The notes beneath the pieces are model-generated. The model ran no database searches and was not told the origin of the DNA. It saw only the letters and a program-made list of their open reading frames with translations. A stretch of DNA of 64,000 bases from Bacteroidales bacterium (GTDB lineage: Bacteria; Bacteroidota; Bacteroidia; Bacteroidales; UBA1715): assembly GCA_016714605.1 (NCBI GenBank), contig JADKDL010000014.1:1-64000 (forward strand), read 5' to 3'. The position numbers and the translations under genes were made by a program. Below are positions 1-13,500 of this stretch, piece after piece (the stretch's first letter is position 1; every line of letters starts with the position of its first letter).

Positions 1-3000
1 ATCAACGGTATTACAATTAGTGCTACTGGTTTGATTGATCCTACACATAACTTAAGTAATGGTACTTTTACCAATGGATCCAATAATGGTAAATATCTAG
101 TTATTGCAAATAATCAAACTATTCAATCTCCTGACTACATTGAAAATGTTAATTTCCCTAGTAATCCGGGAGGTTCATTAGCTAAAAATGTTGAAAAAAC
201 ATTAAATAATGGAATAATTGAATTTTATGAAGCCACCGGCGCATTTGCGGGTGCTACATACGAAAAAGATGATTATAATAGAGTTAATTGGTTAGGTATT
301 GTTACGCTTACTTGGAATGGTTCGGTGAGTACAGATTGGAATGTTGCTGCAAACTGGACGGCTAGTTTTGGTCCTAATATAGTTCCAACAGGCAATGAAA
401 ATGTAATTATTGCTAACGTTACAAATAAGCCTAAAATTACAGGATCAGGACAGAAAACAAGAAATCTCACTATCAATAACGGAGCTAGGCTTACTATAGA
501 ATCAGATTTAAATGCAGGTTTGTCTGACTTAGAAATTACCGGTGATTTTACTGTAATAGGTACAGGAAAAATGGAGATAATTTCTCTTAATGACTTCGTA
601 ACTGTCCATGGAAATTGGAATGTTCCATCGACAGCTACATTGGTAAATGATGGTACTGTGTCATTTATTGGGAATGGTTCTATGAGAACAATAAGTAGCA
701 TTAATAATCCATTTTACAATCTTAATATTGAAGGAACAACTGTTTACAATTTGGCTTCTGATATAACTGTTGATAATGATATAAATATTATTTCCGGAGC
801 TTCATTCGATGCTTCTGTTAATAATTATACAGCTACTATCTTTGGCAATTGGAATAACGATGGTGTTTTTGTTCAGAGATATGGTACGGTTACATTTTCT
901 GCTTCAAGCGGTACAAAAACTATTGATAATGGAAGTTCAGTCTTTTATAATTTAAATATTGCTGCTCCAAGTGTAACATATAATTTGAGTAATGTTTTAT
1001 CTGTATATGGAAATATGACTCTTACAGCAGGTATATTCAACCAAAATTTTCATAATGTGAATTTTGGAGATGGTGTTGGGTCTGATTTATTAATAGTATC
1101 AGGTAGTGGTACATACAATATAGGAGCAAATGGTTATTTAAGAATGGCTAACAATTCAACTGTTTCTGTAGCAAATGGTGGGATATTCAGAGCTGTGGGT
1201 TCTGATGCAAGTAACAGAGCAATTATTACAAATCAATCTATTGGAACATATGCTTTTGAGGTTGAAAATTTAGGAGTATTTGGTGCTCAGTTTTATCATT
1301 TTGAACATATGAATACTTCAGGGATATACTTAAAGACAGGGGCGTTATTGGAGGGAACAAATAATTTTTCTAACGGTATATTTTCAAATGGAACAGTTGG
1401 TGGAACTTATATTCGTTTAGATAATACTTTACCCAGCCATCCTTCTGATGAGGTTATTGATAATGTAGTATTTAATGCAGGGCCTACATATAATGTAACT
1501 CGAACTGTAGGTACTACTGTTGCAGAATTTAAAGATGCTACTGGTGTAATGGGAGTATATGATTTTGAGAATGACGCTATTATGCCTGCCGATCCTGCCA
1601 CAGGACTTATTGTTTGGTCTTCATATAATAGCGCGTTGTGGACTGGTAATGGTTTTGATAATAATTGGCATAACTCTGCCAATTGGTTGTGTAGTTGTAT
1701 TCCTGATGAAACAAAAAACGTTACTATTGGAGCAAGTGCATTTAATCCTATAATTTCTGATGCTGATGCTATAGCTAAAAAGATAAGTATTGAGAGTGGG
1801 GCAACGTTGACAATAAATAATAGAAATCTTACAATAGAAGAAGAAATTTGGTTTGCTGGTTCTCTTGTAGCCATTGGTAATCCTAATATTACCGTTAAAG
1901 GTAACTGGACAAATTCCAGTGGTTCATTTACACCTGCAAATTCTACTGTAATACTTGCTGCAGCTTCAGGTTCAAATGTTATTTCTCCTGGAAATTTTAG
2001 ATTTTATTCTTTAGAAATTAATACAACTGGTTCATATTCTGCAGATGCAATAATAGATGTAGATAACAATTTAACTATTCGGTCAGGTATTCTAAATTTA
2101 TCTTTATTTCATACTTATGTAAAAGGAAATTGGATAAATATTGGTGGTCAATTTATTCAAGGTTCAAGAACAATCTATTTTAATGGTACACAAAATAATA
2201 CGATACAAGCAGGAGCGAGTAGTTTTTATACTGTAGTTAAAAGTGGTACAGGTACCTCAACTTTAAGTGGAAATTTAAATATTACATACAGATATTTACA
2301 GTCTGCCGGTAACCTTGACTTATCGCCTGATGGTGGAACTACAAGTTATAATCTATCTTCTGCAAACAGAATAACCATAAGTGCAGGTACATTATATGGC
2401 AGAAATGGTGTTATTACTGTTGGAGAAAACTGGTTAGTTAATGGATCAGGTCGTTTTGACCCTGGAACAAGTACTTTGATTATGTCTAGTAATTCAGGAA
2501 CTAAATCTATTACAACAAGGAGTCAGCCGTTTTATAATCTGTTTATTACAGGAGCTTCTACTTTTAACCTATATGGTGTAGGAACAATACGAGGTAATCT
2601 TTCAATCACTGCCGGAAAGCTAAGTGTTACCAGCTCTAATTATGCAATAAATATTGGCGGAAATTGGATAAATAATGGCACTTTTCTTCAGTATTCTGGT
2701 ATTGTTACTTTCAATGGGGCTTCGCAACAAACAATTAGTGGTTCTACAACAACAAATTTCTATAGGTTTGTGCTAAATAATACTTCTACGCAAGGTGTAG
2801 TGCTTTCTAGTCCTGTTGTTCTTAGAAATTCGCTAAGTCTCCTTGATGGTGTTATGCACACTAGTTCTATAAATCTATTGACTTTGAACGATAATGTTAC
2901 TTCAAGTCAAGGAAGTGATATTACATTCATATCCGGTCCAATGAAAAAGATTGGTAATGACGCTTTCGTCTTTCCAGTTGGTAGAGATTCTATTTGGGCC

Positions 3001-3942
3001 CCATTAGCAATCACAGCTCCTTCTACAACAACTTCAGCTTTTACAGCTGAGTATTTCTTCTCGCCTAATAGCAATGCTGCTTTACCTTGTATTAATTGTG
3101 AACCAGAAATTCAACACGTAAGTATCAAGGAGTATTGGAATATTGATAGAAATGTCGGTACATCTAATCCTAATGTAACCATGTATTTCAAGAATATGAC
3201 AAGAAGTAAAATTTTTGATGTTGATGATTTGATTTTTGGTCATTGGAATGGTTTAACTTGGGAACAAATGGGAACAAATACTGCTGTGGCTGATGGTGCA
3301 AATACCTGTTATCTTGTAGGTACTGGTTTTACGACTTACAGTCCGGTAATTCCTGCTTCAAAAAATGGTATAAATCCTCTACCGGTTGAATTAGTTAATT
3401 TTGAAGCTTCTTCAGATAATCATAATGTATTGTTAAGATGGCAGACAGCTTCAGAGCTAAACAATGACTACTTTGTTCTTGAACGTTCAACTGATGGTTT
3501 ATTTTTTATTCAGTTAGGACAAATTAGTGGAGCAGGTACAACATCAACTCAACAGTTTTATTCTTATTCTGATGCAGGAGTATCTGCCGGAACATATTAT
3601 TATCGTCTAAAACAAACTGATTATGACGGTACAGAAAAATATAGTAAAGTTATTGCTGTTACTATTGTTGAAGATGATTCAATTTCATTTGAAGTTTGGC
3701 CAGTGCCTTCAACCCAAAATGATTGTAATATTCATTTCTTCGGGAGTAATATGCAAAACGTCACTGTTAAGCTAATTGATGCATCTGCAAAAACTGTTTT
3801 TAATGAAGAATTTAATCTAGATTATGGTTATTTAAATTTAAATATTGCACCATATTTAAGTCTAAAAACGGGAACGTATACTATTTCAATAGAAACAAAT
3901 ACTCGAACAATTTGTTCTAAACAAATTGTTATATCTAATTAA
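1..3942 (+). CDS. T9SS-secreted repeat adhesin-like protein, 5' truncated
   Basis: The reading frame is open from the first base, so the true start lies left of the window; at least 1314 codons are seen. The protein is built from repeats of about 70-90 residues with the pattern GNW.N.G.F, then V.FNG or V.FSA, Q.I or T.I, then FYNL.I, which I read as stacked beta-strand units of a surface fibre. Near the end comes the block NPLPVELVNFEA, a fibronectin-like stretch with SELNNDYFVLERSTDG, and YYYRLKQTDYDG, which commonly precedes the T9SS type A sorting domain in Bacteroidota. The last 80 or so residues form that domain, although its usual PNP turn reads PVP here. The protein is therefore expected outside the cell or on the outer membrane. 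It is related to the next gene downstream. No enzymatic domain was recognised; the adhesion role is inferred. Confidence 0.85.
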   Translation: MNGITISATGLIDPTHNLSNGTFTNGSNNGKYLVIANNQTIQSPDYIENVNFPSNPGGSLAKNVEKTLNNGIIEFYEATGAFAGATYEKDDYNRVNWLGIVTLTWNGSVSTDWNVAANWTASFGPNIVPTGNENVIIANVTNKPKITGSGQKTRNLTINNGARLTIESDLNAGLSDLEITGDFTVIGTGKMEIISLNDFVTVHGNWNVPSTATLVNDGTVSFIGNGSMRTISSINNPFYNLNIEGTTVYNLASDITVDNDINIISGASFDASVNNYTATIFGNWNNDGVFVQRYGTVTFSASSGTKTIDNGSSVFYNLNIAAPSVTYNLSNVLSVYGNMTLTAGIFNQNFHNVNFGDGVGSDLLIVSGSGTYNIGANGYLRMANNSTVSVANGGIFRAVGSDASNRAIITNQSIGTYAFEVENLGVFGAQFYHFEHMNTSGIYLKTGALLEGTNNFSNGIFSNGTVGGTYIRLDNTLPSHPSDEVIDNVVFNAGPTYNVTRTVGTTVAEFKDATGVMGVYDFENDAIMPADPATGLIVWSSYNSALWTGNGFDNNWHNSANWLCSCIPDETKNVTIGASAFNPIISDADAIAKKISIESGATLTINNRNLTIEEEIWFAGSLVAIGNPNITVKGNWTNSSGSFTPANSTVILAAASGSNVISPGNFRFYSLEINTTGSYSADAIIDVDNNLTIRSGILNLSLFHTYVKGNWINIGGQFIQGSRTIYFNGTQNNTIQAGASSFYTVVKSGTGTSTLSGNLNITYRYLQSAGNLDLSPDGGTTSYNLSSANRITISAGTLYGRNGVITVGENWLVNGSGRFDPGTSTLIMSSNSGTKSITTRSQPFYNLFITGASTFNLYGVGTIRGNLSITAGKLSVTSSNYAINIGGNWINNGTFLQYSGIVTFNGASQQTISGSTTTNFYRFVLNNTSTQGVVLSSPVVLRNSLSLLDGVMHTSSINLLTLNDNVTSSQGSDITFISGPMKKIGNDAFVFPVGRDSIWAPLAITAPSTTTSAFTAEYFFSPNSNAALPCINCEPEIQHVSIKEYWNIDRNVGTSNPNVTMYFKNMTRSKIFDVDDLIFGHWNGLTWEQMGTNTAVADGANTCYLVGTGFTTYSPVIPASKNGINPLPVELVNFEASSDNHNVLLRWQTASELNNDYFVLERSTDGLFFIQLGQISGAGTTSTQQFYSYSDAGVSAGTYYYRLKQTDYDGTEKYSKVIAVTIVEDDSISFEVWPVPSTQNDCNIHFFGSNMQNVTVKLIDASAKTVFNEEFNLDYGYLNLNIAPYLSLKTGTYTISIETNTRTICSKQIVISN

Positions 3943-3948
3943 GTAATT

Positions 3949-4018
3949 TTAAGACAATTTGCTCATGATATCAATGATAATTATATCATTGCTTTGTTCC
4001 ATGAGCGAATTGTCTTAA
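3949..4018 (+). terminator. Long hairpin terminator after the first adhesin gene
   Basis: A 19-bp inverted repeat (3949-3967 with 4000-4018, one G-U wobble) begins 6 bases after the stop codon. Its loop contains a second small hairpin (AATGATA / TATCATT). The descending arm is followed by AT-rich sequence rather than a clean T run, so it may act as a terminator or as a 3' stabilising structure. Confidence 0.7.
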
Positions 4019-4522
4019 TATTTAAATATTTAAATATTTACATTATTACTGTAATTACTGTAAATTCTTTAAAAGTAATTCAAATTTTCATCCATAAATA
4101 GCAATAAAATGCGTTTGCGATTTCATTCCCTTTGAAAGTAGCTAAGCACAGATGAGTAGTAATATTGATATTATATATCAGGAAATATGCATTATATATC
4201 TTGATTATAAAGTCTTCACATTAACCTGTTAAGTTTATTCCAATCTCAGATTCTTCTGCGATTTATTGAAAAATATGTAGATTTTAGGAAGACTCAAATT
4301 ATATTGTTAAATGATACATATCATATAGCTTTTAATATTATTAGCAATAAAATAGTTTATATTTACAAACTTTTTTTAACTATAAATTGTAACCTTTTTT
4401 GGTACGTTTTAAGTATTATATTAAGTTCAATTTAAGTTTATCAAAAAAGTTATAGGGATTTTTAACTAAGGGTTAATTTTAATTGCTATTAAATTTTAAG
4501 GAATTTCTAATAAAGTTTTTTT
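4019..4522. other. AT-rich intergenic region
   Basis: About 500 bases between two adhesin genes. No convincing open frame, RNA gene or strong repeat was found. It presumably holds the promoter of the giant gene, but no clear TAnnTTTG element stands out. Confidence 0.5.
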
Positions 4523-7500
4523 ATGAAAGAAATGTCATGTAGAGCTACGGCTATGCTTAGAAATAAGCATAGCGATGAAATAATATTTGAACAAATTAAT
4601 ACAAGGAAGCAAATCAAAAAGGTTTTAAATTATAAATTTAATTCTCTAACTAAAGTTGTTTTAGGATTATTCCTTTTTGTTTTTTCTTTGTCAATTGCTA
4701 GGGCAGCAACGTATTATTCAAAAGGAAATCTATCAGCTCAAACACCAAGCAATTGGAACACTGTAAGAGCTGGTACAGGAACAAATGCCACAAATTTTAC
4801 AAGTGGAGATATTTTTGTAGTTCAGAATACTCATACAATGACCGCATCTGCAGTATGGAGTGTTTCTGGTGTAGGGTCTGTTGTGCAAATAGAATCAGGG
4901 GGAAAGCTTGTTGCTAGTGCACAAATAACGCTTTCTGCCAATACGCAATTCCAGATCAATAACGGATCTACATACAATCACAATACCTCCACCACCACTG
5001 TTTGGGGAGGTTCAGAAACAATTGGAGCAACTTCTACGGTAAATTATGGTTATGCAGGAGACCAAACCGTTGTTGCACTTACTTACGGAAACCTTATATT
5101 AAGTGGCTCTGGAGTTAAGACTTTAACCGGAATAACTGTAACAACGCTACTTTCAATGGAGGGTTCTGCTACTGCAATGGGTAATCCTACTTATGGTGCT
5201 ACATCACAACTACGTTATAAAGGATCTGTTGCGCAAATCACGGGCTCAGAATTTCCCGCAAGTTGGACTGGATCTGGTGGAGTGTTAATAGAAAATTCTC
5301 AAGGTGTTACACTTGGTGCTACCAAAAATATTAATGCAACTACATTTACTATTGGTTCATTAGTTACTAATAGTATATTTTATGACGGCGGTTTTCAATT
5401 ATCTGGAACAGGAAGAATAAATTTGACTTCCGGTAAGTTCATTCTTGGAAGTGTGACTTCTGGAACAACTTGGCCTTCATTTACTACAAATTCTATTTCA
5501 TCGGGAACTACAGTTGAATATGCTTCCGGTGTTTCTCAAATAGTATCGTGTTCTCCTCAATACCGTTATCTTGATTTTTCAGGAGCCGGTGATAAAATTA
5601 TTGGAACAGGTACTTTAAGAGTGATTATGAATTGGAACATAAATGGAGGTGCTGCGGTTTTAAATAGTTATAATCCTGCTGTTGTTGCTGGTAATATTAT
5701 AGGAACGGGTGATATGATTGCAGGTTCAGGTTCTATTACAATTACTGCTCACTTTACTAATACTGGTAATTTTTCTGCCGGAACTAGTGAAGTTTTGTAT
5801 ACGAGTGCTTCTATCAATCAGAAAGTTAAATCTTGTACATACTACAATTTGACATTTTCAAATACAGGAATAAAAACTTTTCTTAGTACGGTTGAAGTAT
5901 TAAATAATTTGAGTTTATTAACAAATGCAACAGTAATTGTTGACCAGTATTTTCTAACCGGCAACCCTACTGGTACTTTTACAATGGAAACAGGTGCAGT
6001 GCTTAGTTTGGGATCTACCTTAAGTACCAATGAAGTGTCTATGCCTACTTTTGCAAATTATACGCTGAACAACGGTAGTACTATTATCTACCAAGCAGAT
6101 GCTGCACAAACTATAAAAAATCTAAACTACAAAAACTTAACTATTGGCGGTGGTGCTTCGGGCGATGCTAAGTTGCTTGAGGCAGATCTTACCATGAACA
6201 ATACGCTTACCCTTGCTAGTGGTGGAAGCATTCAGCTAGATGATTATAATCTTACTATTGCTCAAACAGGTACCATAGCTGGTTCATTCAGCTCTTCAAA
6301 TATGATTATTTGTAATGCTAATGGTAGATTTATAAAACAAGCAACAACGGTTAATGATTTGGTTATGACCTATCCGGTAGGTACACCGGGTAAATATACC
6401 CCTATGCAGATTTCAGGAACGGTTGGTGGTTCGGGTTCAGGTAGTTTGTCTGTTGCTCCTATCACGGGTATTCATCCCTCTGCCGATCCTACCTTGGTTT
6501 CTCTTGCAAAATATTGGAATGTCGCGACTACCGGCATCACTCTCAATGCTGGGGTGGCTTCGTTTACCTTTCATGGGAGCGAACCGAGTGTTGACCCTTC
6601 TGTGTTACTTTCTTATACATATCAGGGAGGCTCGTGGCTCATGCCTGCTTCTACCTGTACCGGTTCAACTATTTCTGTGGACTTAGCCAGTGTTCCGGGT
6701 ATGACCGTAGCAGGCGATTGGACCGCTACTTCAAGAGCTACTTTATATACCTACCGCACAGGAGATTGGCATAATGATACTACATGGACTACCGACCCCA
6801 GTGGTACAGAGTGGGTAAACGGCAGAACACCGCAAAGTGGCGATAGAATCGTTATAAATAATGGATATACTGTTACTCTTGATGCTAATGTTACGACTTC
6901 GGCTAATACGCTTGATGTAGAGCAAGGCTCTGTGCTTGATATGGGTACTAATCTTTTTATACAAACAATTGCCGGACTAGAGGGACAAGGAACAATAAAA
7001 TCGAGTAGTGTAAGTGGAGGCGTGGCTCATTTCCCTACGGTGACTACAAATTATTTTATTGCTGCCGGTGGTGGCACATATGAATATGATTGTGCATCAA
7101 GTATGATTTTACCAAATCAGGCAACATACAACAATTTAAAGATAAACATAGCTGTCGGTACAACTGCAACTTTAGTAAATGATATTACACTGAATGGAAA
7201 TTTAACGATAAATCAGGGAACACTGCAAATAAATGATGCTACCGATGCTCGACTTTTAAATCTGACTATTTATGGAGATATTACCATAGATGCCGGAGCA
7301 GCTTTAAGAACTGGAACTGGGCATACTTTTGCAACTACTCCGGTAGGGGGAGGTTATCATAGTAATACACACCAGTTATACTTACATGGTAATCTTACCA
7401 ATAACGGAACAGTGCGATTTACCAATCTTGCAAATCCTATATTTAATGCCTTTCCTATTAACGATGCCCTTTCGGGTGGAGTTACCGTTCGTTTTACCGG

Positions 7501-10500
7501 AGCAGCAAATAGAATGGCGGTATGTAATGGAGTAACCGATTTTTATAATTTTATAGTAGATAAAGGTACCGACCAGACATATATATTGGAACTAACAGCA
7601 TCAAGCACTGCAAATTTTACTTTGTTTGGTAGAAATGAATTGTCGTGGGATGAGACAACACCTCCTTATACGGCAACAAATCCGGAAATGAAAAAAGCAT
7701 TATGGATTAAAAACGGAACCCTTAAGTTAACCGGAAAAATATCAATACCGAGTTTAACAGAAGCGACAGCTTCAAGGGGAGATTATATGATACCCCAGAA
7801 TGCTATGCTTTGGATAGCAAGTCCTGATGTATCAGTTTCAACAACTGCGGTTACCGGAGATGTGGTTGCAACAGGAGTTAGAGATGCTTCAGGGGTTCAA
7901 GCACTTATACCATCGGGAACATTCAAAATAACCGATGGAACATTTACAACTAGAAATTCAGCAGGTATTGTTTATGGTTATGGAGCTATATCTCAGTTTA
8001 TTATAGAAGGTGGAACAATTAACTGTTCGCAAGTTAGAGAGAGTGGTGTAGCAGCCGGAAAAATGTCATATCTGCAATCAGGAGGAACTATCAATGTTGG
8101 AGGTTCTGCTGTAGGAGAAGTAAATAATGGAAAACCAATTTTTGGAATAGAAAACTCAAATTATACCTTTACTTTTAGCGGAGGTACAATAAATTTGACT
8201 GCTCCAACAACCAATACCGGAACTTCAGGCAATGGATTTTATGTAGCCTCGGGCGAAGGAAACTACGATGTTTCCGGTGGTACACTTAATATACAAATAA
8301 ATGGAGGTAGTACACTCAATATAAATTCTACACCAAATTTGTGGAATTTGAATATAAGTAGATTAAATGCTTCCGGTACTTCTACCGTTAATCTTTTAAA
8401 AGATGTAACAATTGCATCAGACTTAACGATAGGAAATAATTGTGATTTTGATCCTACAGCTACTAATTATAATGTAACTATAGGTGGGAATCTTACCATT
8501 GGCTCAACCACAGGTAGCACAACAGCTCGATTTGTTCCTAGAAATAATACAACGACCTTCAATGGAAGTAGTAATTCAACAATCTTAGTATCGAGCAATA
8601 ATACTTCATATTATTTTAGTCCGTACGATTTGGTAATCGATAAAAACAGTTCCAGTACAAGAGTTACTCTTGCATACAGAAGTGGAACGAGTGCTACAGT
8701 TGGTAATGTGCTTAGAAATTTTACCATTACTCGTGGTATTTTTGATTATGATATTTATACCCTCGAAGTGAAGGGAAATCTAGATAATAGTGGTATAATG
8801 GGAGCGTGGAATAAAGCCGGTAGAATAAAACTTAATAATACCAGTGCTATTCAAACTATTACAGCCGGAATTGATGCAGGTATATTATTTGGACATATAG
8901 AAGCTGCGCATACAGATAATAGCGCCAATGATGTAAAGTTAGCTTCAAACGTATCATGCGATTTATTCACCCTTACCTCTGGAAGGGTAGATTTGAAGAA
9001 CTACCTTTTATCGATTGATACAAATTTTGTAACATTTGCAGTAGCAGGTACAACAAATCACAGAATGTTTTATACCATGGCAGACCATGCTAATAAAGGT
9101 ATGCAGCTTAAAATGACAAAAAATTATACAACTGCAGCAACGGTAACTTATCCAATAGGAATCTATGATGGAACTACATACCGCTGGGAAAAGGTTGATA
9201 TTGGTATTGCTAGTACAGCAGGAAATGTAAATGGTTATTTACAAGTAACTGTTGTACCTTTATTGCACCCTACTACTAACTCAGGTGGTTGTGGCGTTTT
9301 AATGGGTTACTGGAAGGTGCAAAAAATTGGTTTAACTACTCCTGCAAACAGTATAACGTATAGTTTTACAACAGAATTTCCATATGATGGAGCTGCTGGA
9401 ACACAAAAAAAGAAGTTCCTCAGTAATGGTGTTTGGAATGATAATGGAAATGCATCAGGAGGATCGCCAGGTGTTAATACCCTTAGTGCACCTACCTTAG
9501 CAGGATTTAGAAATCTAGATTTTACTACTTCAAAAAATGCTTGCTTCAACAATGTAAATTACGTTTACAGCAATGGCACAGGTGGTGGAGCTTGGAATGC
9601 CGGAGCTAGTTGGCAAGGTGGTGCAGTGCCATCTGTGTTCGATTATGCAATTATAAGAAATGGTGATGTTATTACTGCTAATTCTAATGCCGATGATGCG
9701 GGTACTGTTACAATTCTCCAAGGTGGTACACTTGATGTTGGAACCGTTACGGGTTTATCGTATGGAATAATTTCAGGAGCTGGCAAATTTAGAATTTCTT
9801 CTGCTGCCGGTACACCTACCCTTCCTGCTGGTGACTTCGACCCATTCTTAACCAACGATACTGCTACTTTTGAATATACCGGTCCGGCATATACTCTACC
9901 TAATACAATTACAAACTATCCAAACCTGCTTATAACTGCAAATGCAAATGATGTAACGAAGACTTTGCCAGACGCAACAATTACCGTTCGTAAAAATCTT
10001 TCAATTGCCGATGCTGCTCGTACAGGAAATACACTCAAAGTAAGCGGTAGCAACAATCTTACCGTTAATGGCAGATTGCAAATGAGAAATGCTGCTAAGC
10101 TTGTTTTTCCCGCTGTAGGTTCAAACCGTACCTATACTATAAAGGAAACTATTGATTTACGATATGGCAATACCGATAATAATAATATTATTGAAATAGA
10201 AACCTCAGCAAGTTCGACTTTGGCGCATACACTCAATTTTTATGGAGACTCTATAATAGTTGGTAATTCTGATATCAACCTTTGGAAAACAGGTAATTCT
10301 GTGGTTAACTTAAATTTCTTAGGCGATAATAGTACCTATATAACCCAACCTAGAGGTAGTAATATTTTAGATTTTAACCAAATCACAATAAATAAAGATT
10401 TACTCTCTGATACAGTTTCATTTAAAACACCTATTACCCTAAATGCGGCTGCAAATACTGCTACAAAACCGCTAACACTTACCAATGGTACTTGTGTTCT

Positions 10501-13500
10501 AGATGCTTCAAGCAACAATCTGGTGTTGAGTTCGGGTCTGTATGATTATAGAATACCTTCTACCACCGCGCTTATACTTAAACAAGGAAAGTGTAGCATA
10601 ACTGCAACCGGAGGAACATACAAAGGTCTTTATCTTGATGGTACACTTAAGCTTGAAGGTACAAGTGAGTTTATTATTGGCGACACTACTTCTACTACCG
10701 AAGGTCATTATATAGAATACTCATCGAGTGGTTCTGCTCGTATAGATGTTTTGGGTTCGGCCTTGCTCAGTGTAAATGCTCAGATTCGTCGTTCGCTTAC
10801 CAATGTAAGTGGAATTCTTACCTTTAATCAAGAAGGCGGAAAGGTGAGAATACATGGTATTGCTGCCGATAATGGCAGAGCAAAATTTGAAATACTCAAT
10901 ACCGGAAGTTCATTTACGCAAAGTGGTGGGGTATTTACTTTGGTAAGAGGTGGAAATTCATCGGTATATGCCGATTTTTATTTCCGTCCGGCTTCTTCAA
11001 ATACCACTGCTGGGGTAATAGAATGTAAACCAAATGAAGTTTGTGTAGATCCTCAAACATTTTATGTTGATGCTACGCAACCTCTAAAAGATATGTATGT
11101 GCAGGGAAATGATTTGGGCGGTACTGCCACAGCTATGGTAAATGTGAGTAATTTATATCTGAACGGAGATTTAAATATTAATGCCAATGCTACGTTCAAT
11201 ACCAATAACTTAAATTTATACCTTGAAGGTAGTTTTGTTAACAATGGTACTTTTAATGTGGGTACGGTTGATACAATTACCTTTCATGGAAACACTCAAA
11301 CTTTATCTGGAAATACATTGCATCCTACAGTTTTTAACAATATGGTGGTTAATAATTCTGCTTCACTTACCTTACAAGCCAACAGCAACATAACCATAAA
11401 CAATAAATTGCAAATTTTGTCTGGTATATTTGATGATGGTGGAAACACCGTAACGGTAAAAGGAGATATTGAGAATAATACAAGTCATGTGAGTTCGGTT
11501 GCCGGAGCTGGAGGTATAAAACTAAACAGTATCCATATACAAAATATAAGTGGCGATGGTTCAGGTGCAGTTTTTGGTCGTTTGGAGCTTGACAATGCTG
11601 CCGGTGTAAAATTGTTTGAAGATGTAAGCATTACAAACCGATTGATGCTTACCAATGGTGCATTGAATATTGATGACCACCTACTTACTATTGCACCAAC
11701 TGCTAGTATGCCAACTCCGGTTGGTGGGTTTGGAGTAAATAGAATGATATTTACCAACGGTTTTTATACTACCGCTCGTGGTTTGTCTATGTCGCTTACT
11801 ACTAGTCCTTCTACAACATTGTTTCCGGTTGGTACCATTGGTAAATATACTCCGGTAGCTATAGAAGCTACAAGTGGCACAAATACACAGGTGGTGAATG
11901 TAAGCCCGATAAATGCTTACCACCCTACCGCACTAGACGCTACGAATGTATTACAGTATTATTGGAATATAACTAGCAATTTATTGACAAATTTCAAAGG
12001 AAATATTTATTGCTATTATAAAGATAATGATGTAGCCGTGAATGGATATACAGAAAGTGAGTATTATTCAGCACGTTTATTTAATAATACCTGGACAAAA
12101 CTACCTGAGACCTATGTAGATCATGATAATGATATAATTACATACCCATTTCTTTCAAATTCTAATACCATAACAGGAGAATATACCGCTGGTATTGATG
12201 CTGCATTGCCGGCAAATGTTCCGGTTTATTATTCTAATCCAACCGGGGTAGCACCATATTACTGGGACAATCCGGCTAACTGGTCGCCCGTTCCGGCTTC
12301 GGTACCGAGTGGTGCAATTTTCGTAATAAATCCAACACATACAATTACTATAAGAAATGCGAGTACAATTTCATACAAAACCACAATAAACGGTAGAGTT
12401 GATATTAATACTGGAATTGTAGGACACTCTTTTGGAGCTGTAGATGGTGTAGGAACATTGGCTGTATCAAGTAACAATACCAGTATAAAACTCCCTGCCG
12501 GAAGATATGATGAATTTTTCTCTTGTAGTGGTGGTACGCTAGAATATGGAGGAACAGGTAATTATACCCTTTCAAATATTCCTACTACCATGAGAAGTCT
12601 TGTTCTTAAAGGTGCAGGTGTGAAAACCTTACCAAATAAAAATTTCACAGTCTGCGAATTACTTGATATTCAAGACGGTACTCTCGATAATTCTATAAAT
12701 AATAGAACCCTCTATATTAATGGAGCAATAAATAGAGTAGTAGCTGCAGTATTTAAGTCGGGTTCTGGAACCAATGCAAAAATTGTTTTTCAAGGAAATA
12801 CATCCCAAATAATAGGATCTTTCTCCGGCACCAGTGCTTTGAATCATATAGAAATAAATAATGATCAAGGATTGACCCTTAATAATGGCGTTGTTGAGAT
12901 GAAAGGCAATCTTACTTTTAGTCAGGGAGTTATTCACACAACTTCTGCAAACTTACTCTATATGAGTGGTGGACTTTCAACAACAGTTCCTGCAGGTGGT
13001 TCTGCAACATCATATATCGATGGACCATTGAAGAAAAAAATTACAGGAGGATACTATTTTGAATTTGCAGTAGGTAAGGATACCCGTTGGGGAAAGGCAG
13101 CACTTAACCAAGCAAATGATGGAGATTGGACGGTAGAATATTTCAATACCGGAAAAACAGCTATTCCTACATTAACAGCTCCACTTACAGCTGCTTCACT
13201 TACAGAATATTGGTCTGTAGTAGGTCCGGCGGGAACACCACAGTCCTATGTATCTTTACGTTGGGATGATGAAAGCGATGTAAGTCCGCTTATTACCACC
13301 AACGGTATTACAGCAGGTAATGCTCCCGATATGCGTGTAGCAGAATTGGTTACAACCGCATGGACAGAAAGACTTGTAAATTCTCAAACAACAAGTACCA
13401 ATGCAAGTGGATTTATAGCAACAACGAATAAAATTACAGGTTTAGATGCTACAAAATATCTTACTGTTGCATGTGTAAATCCAGTAGTCCCGAGAGCACG

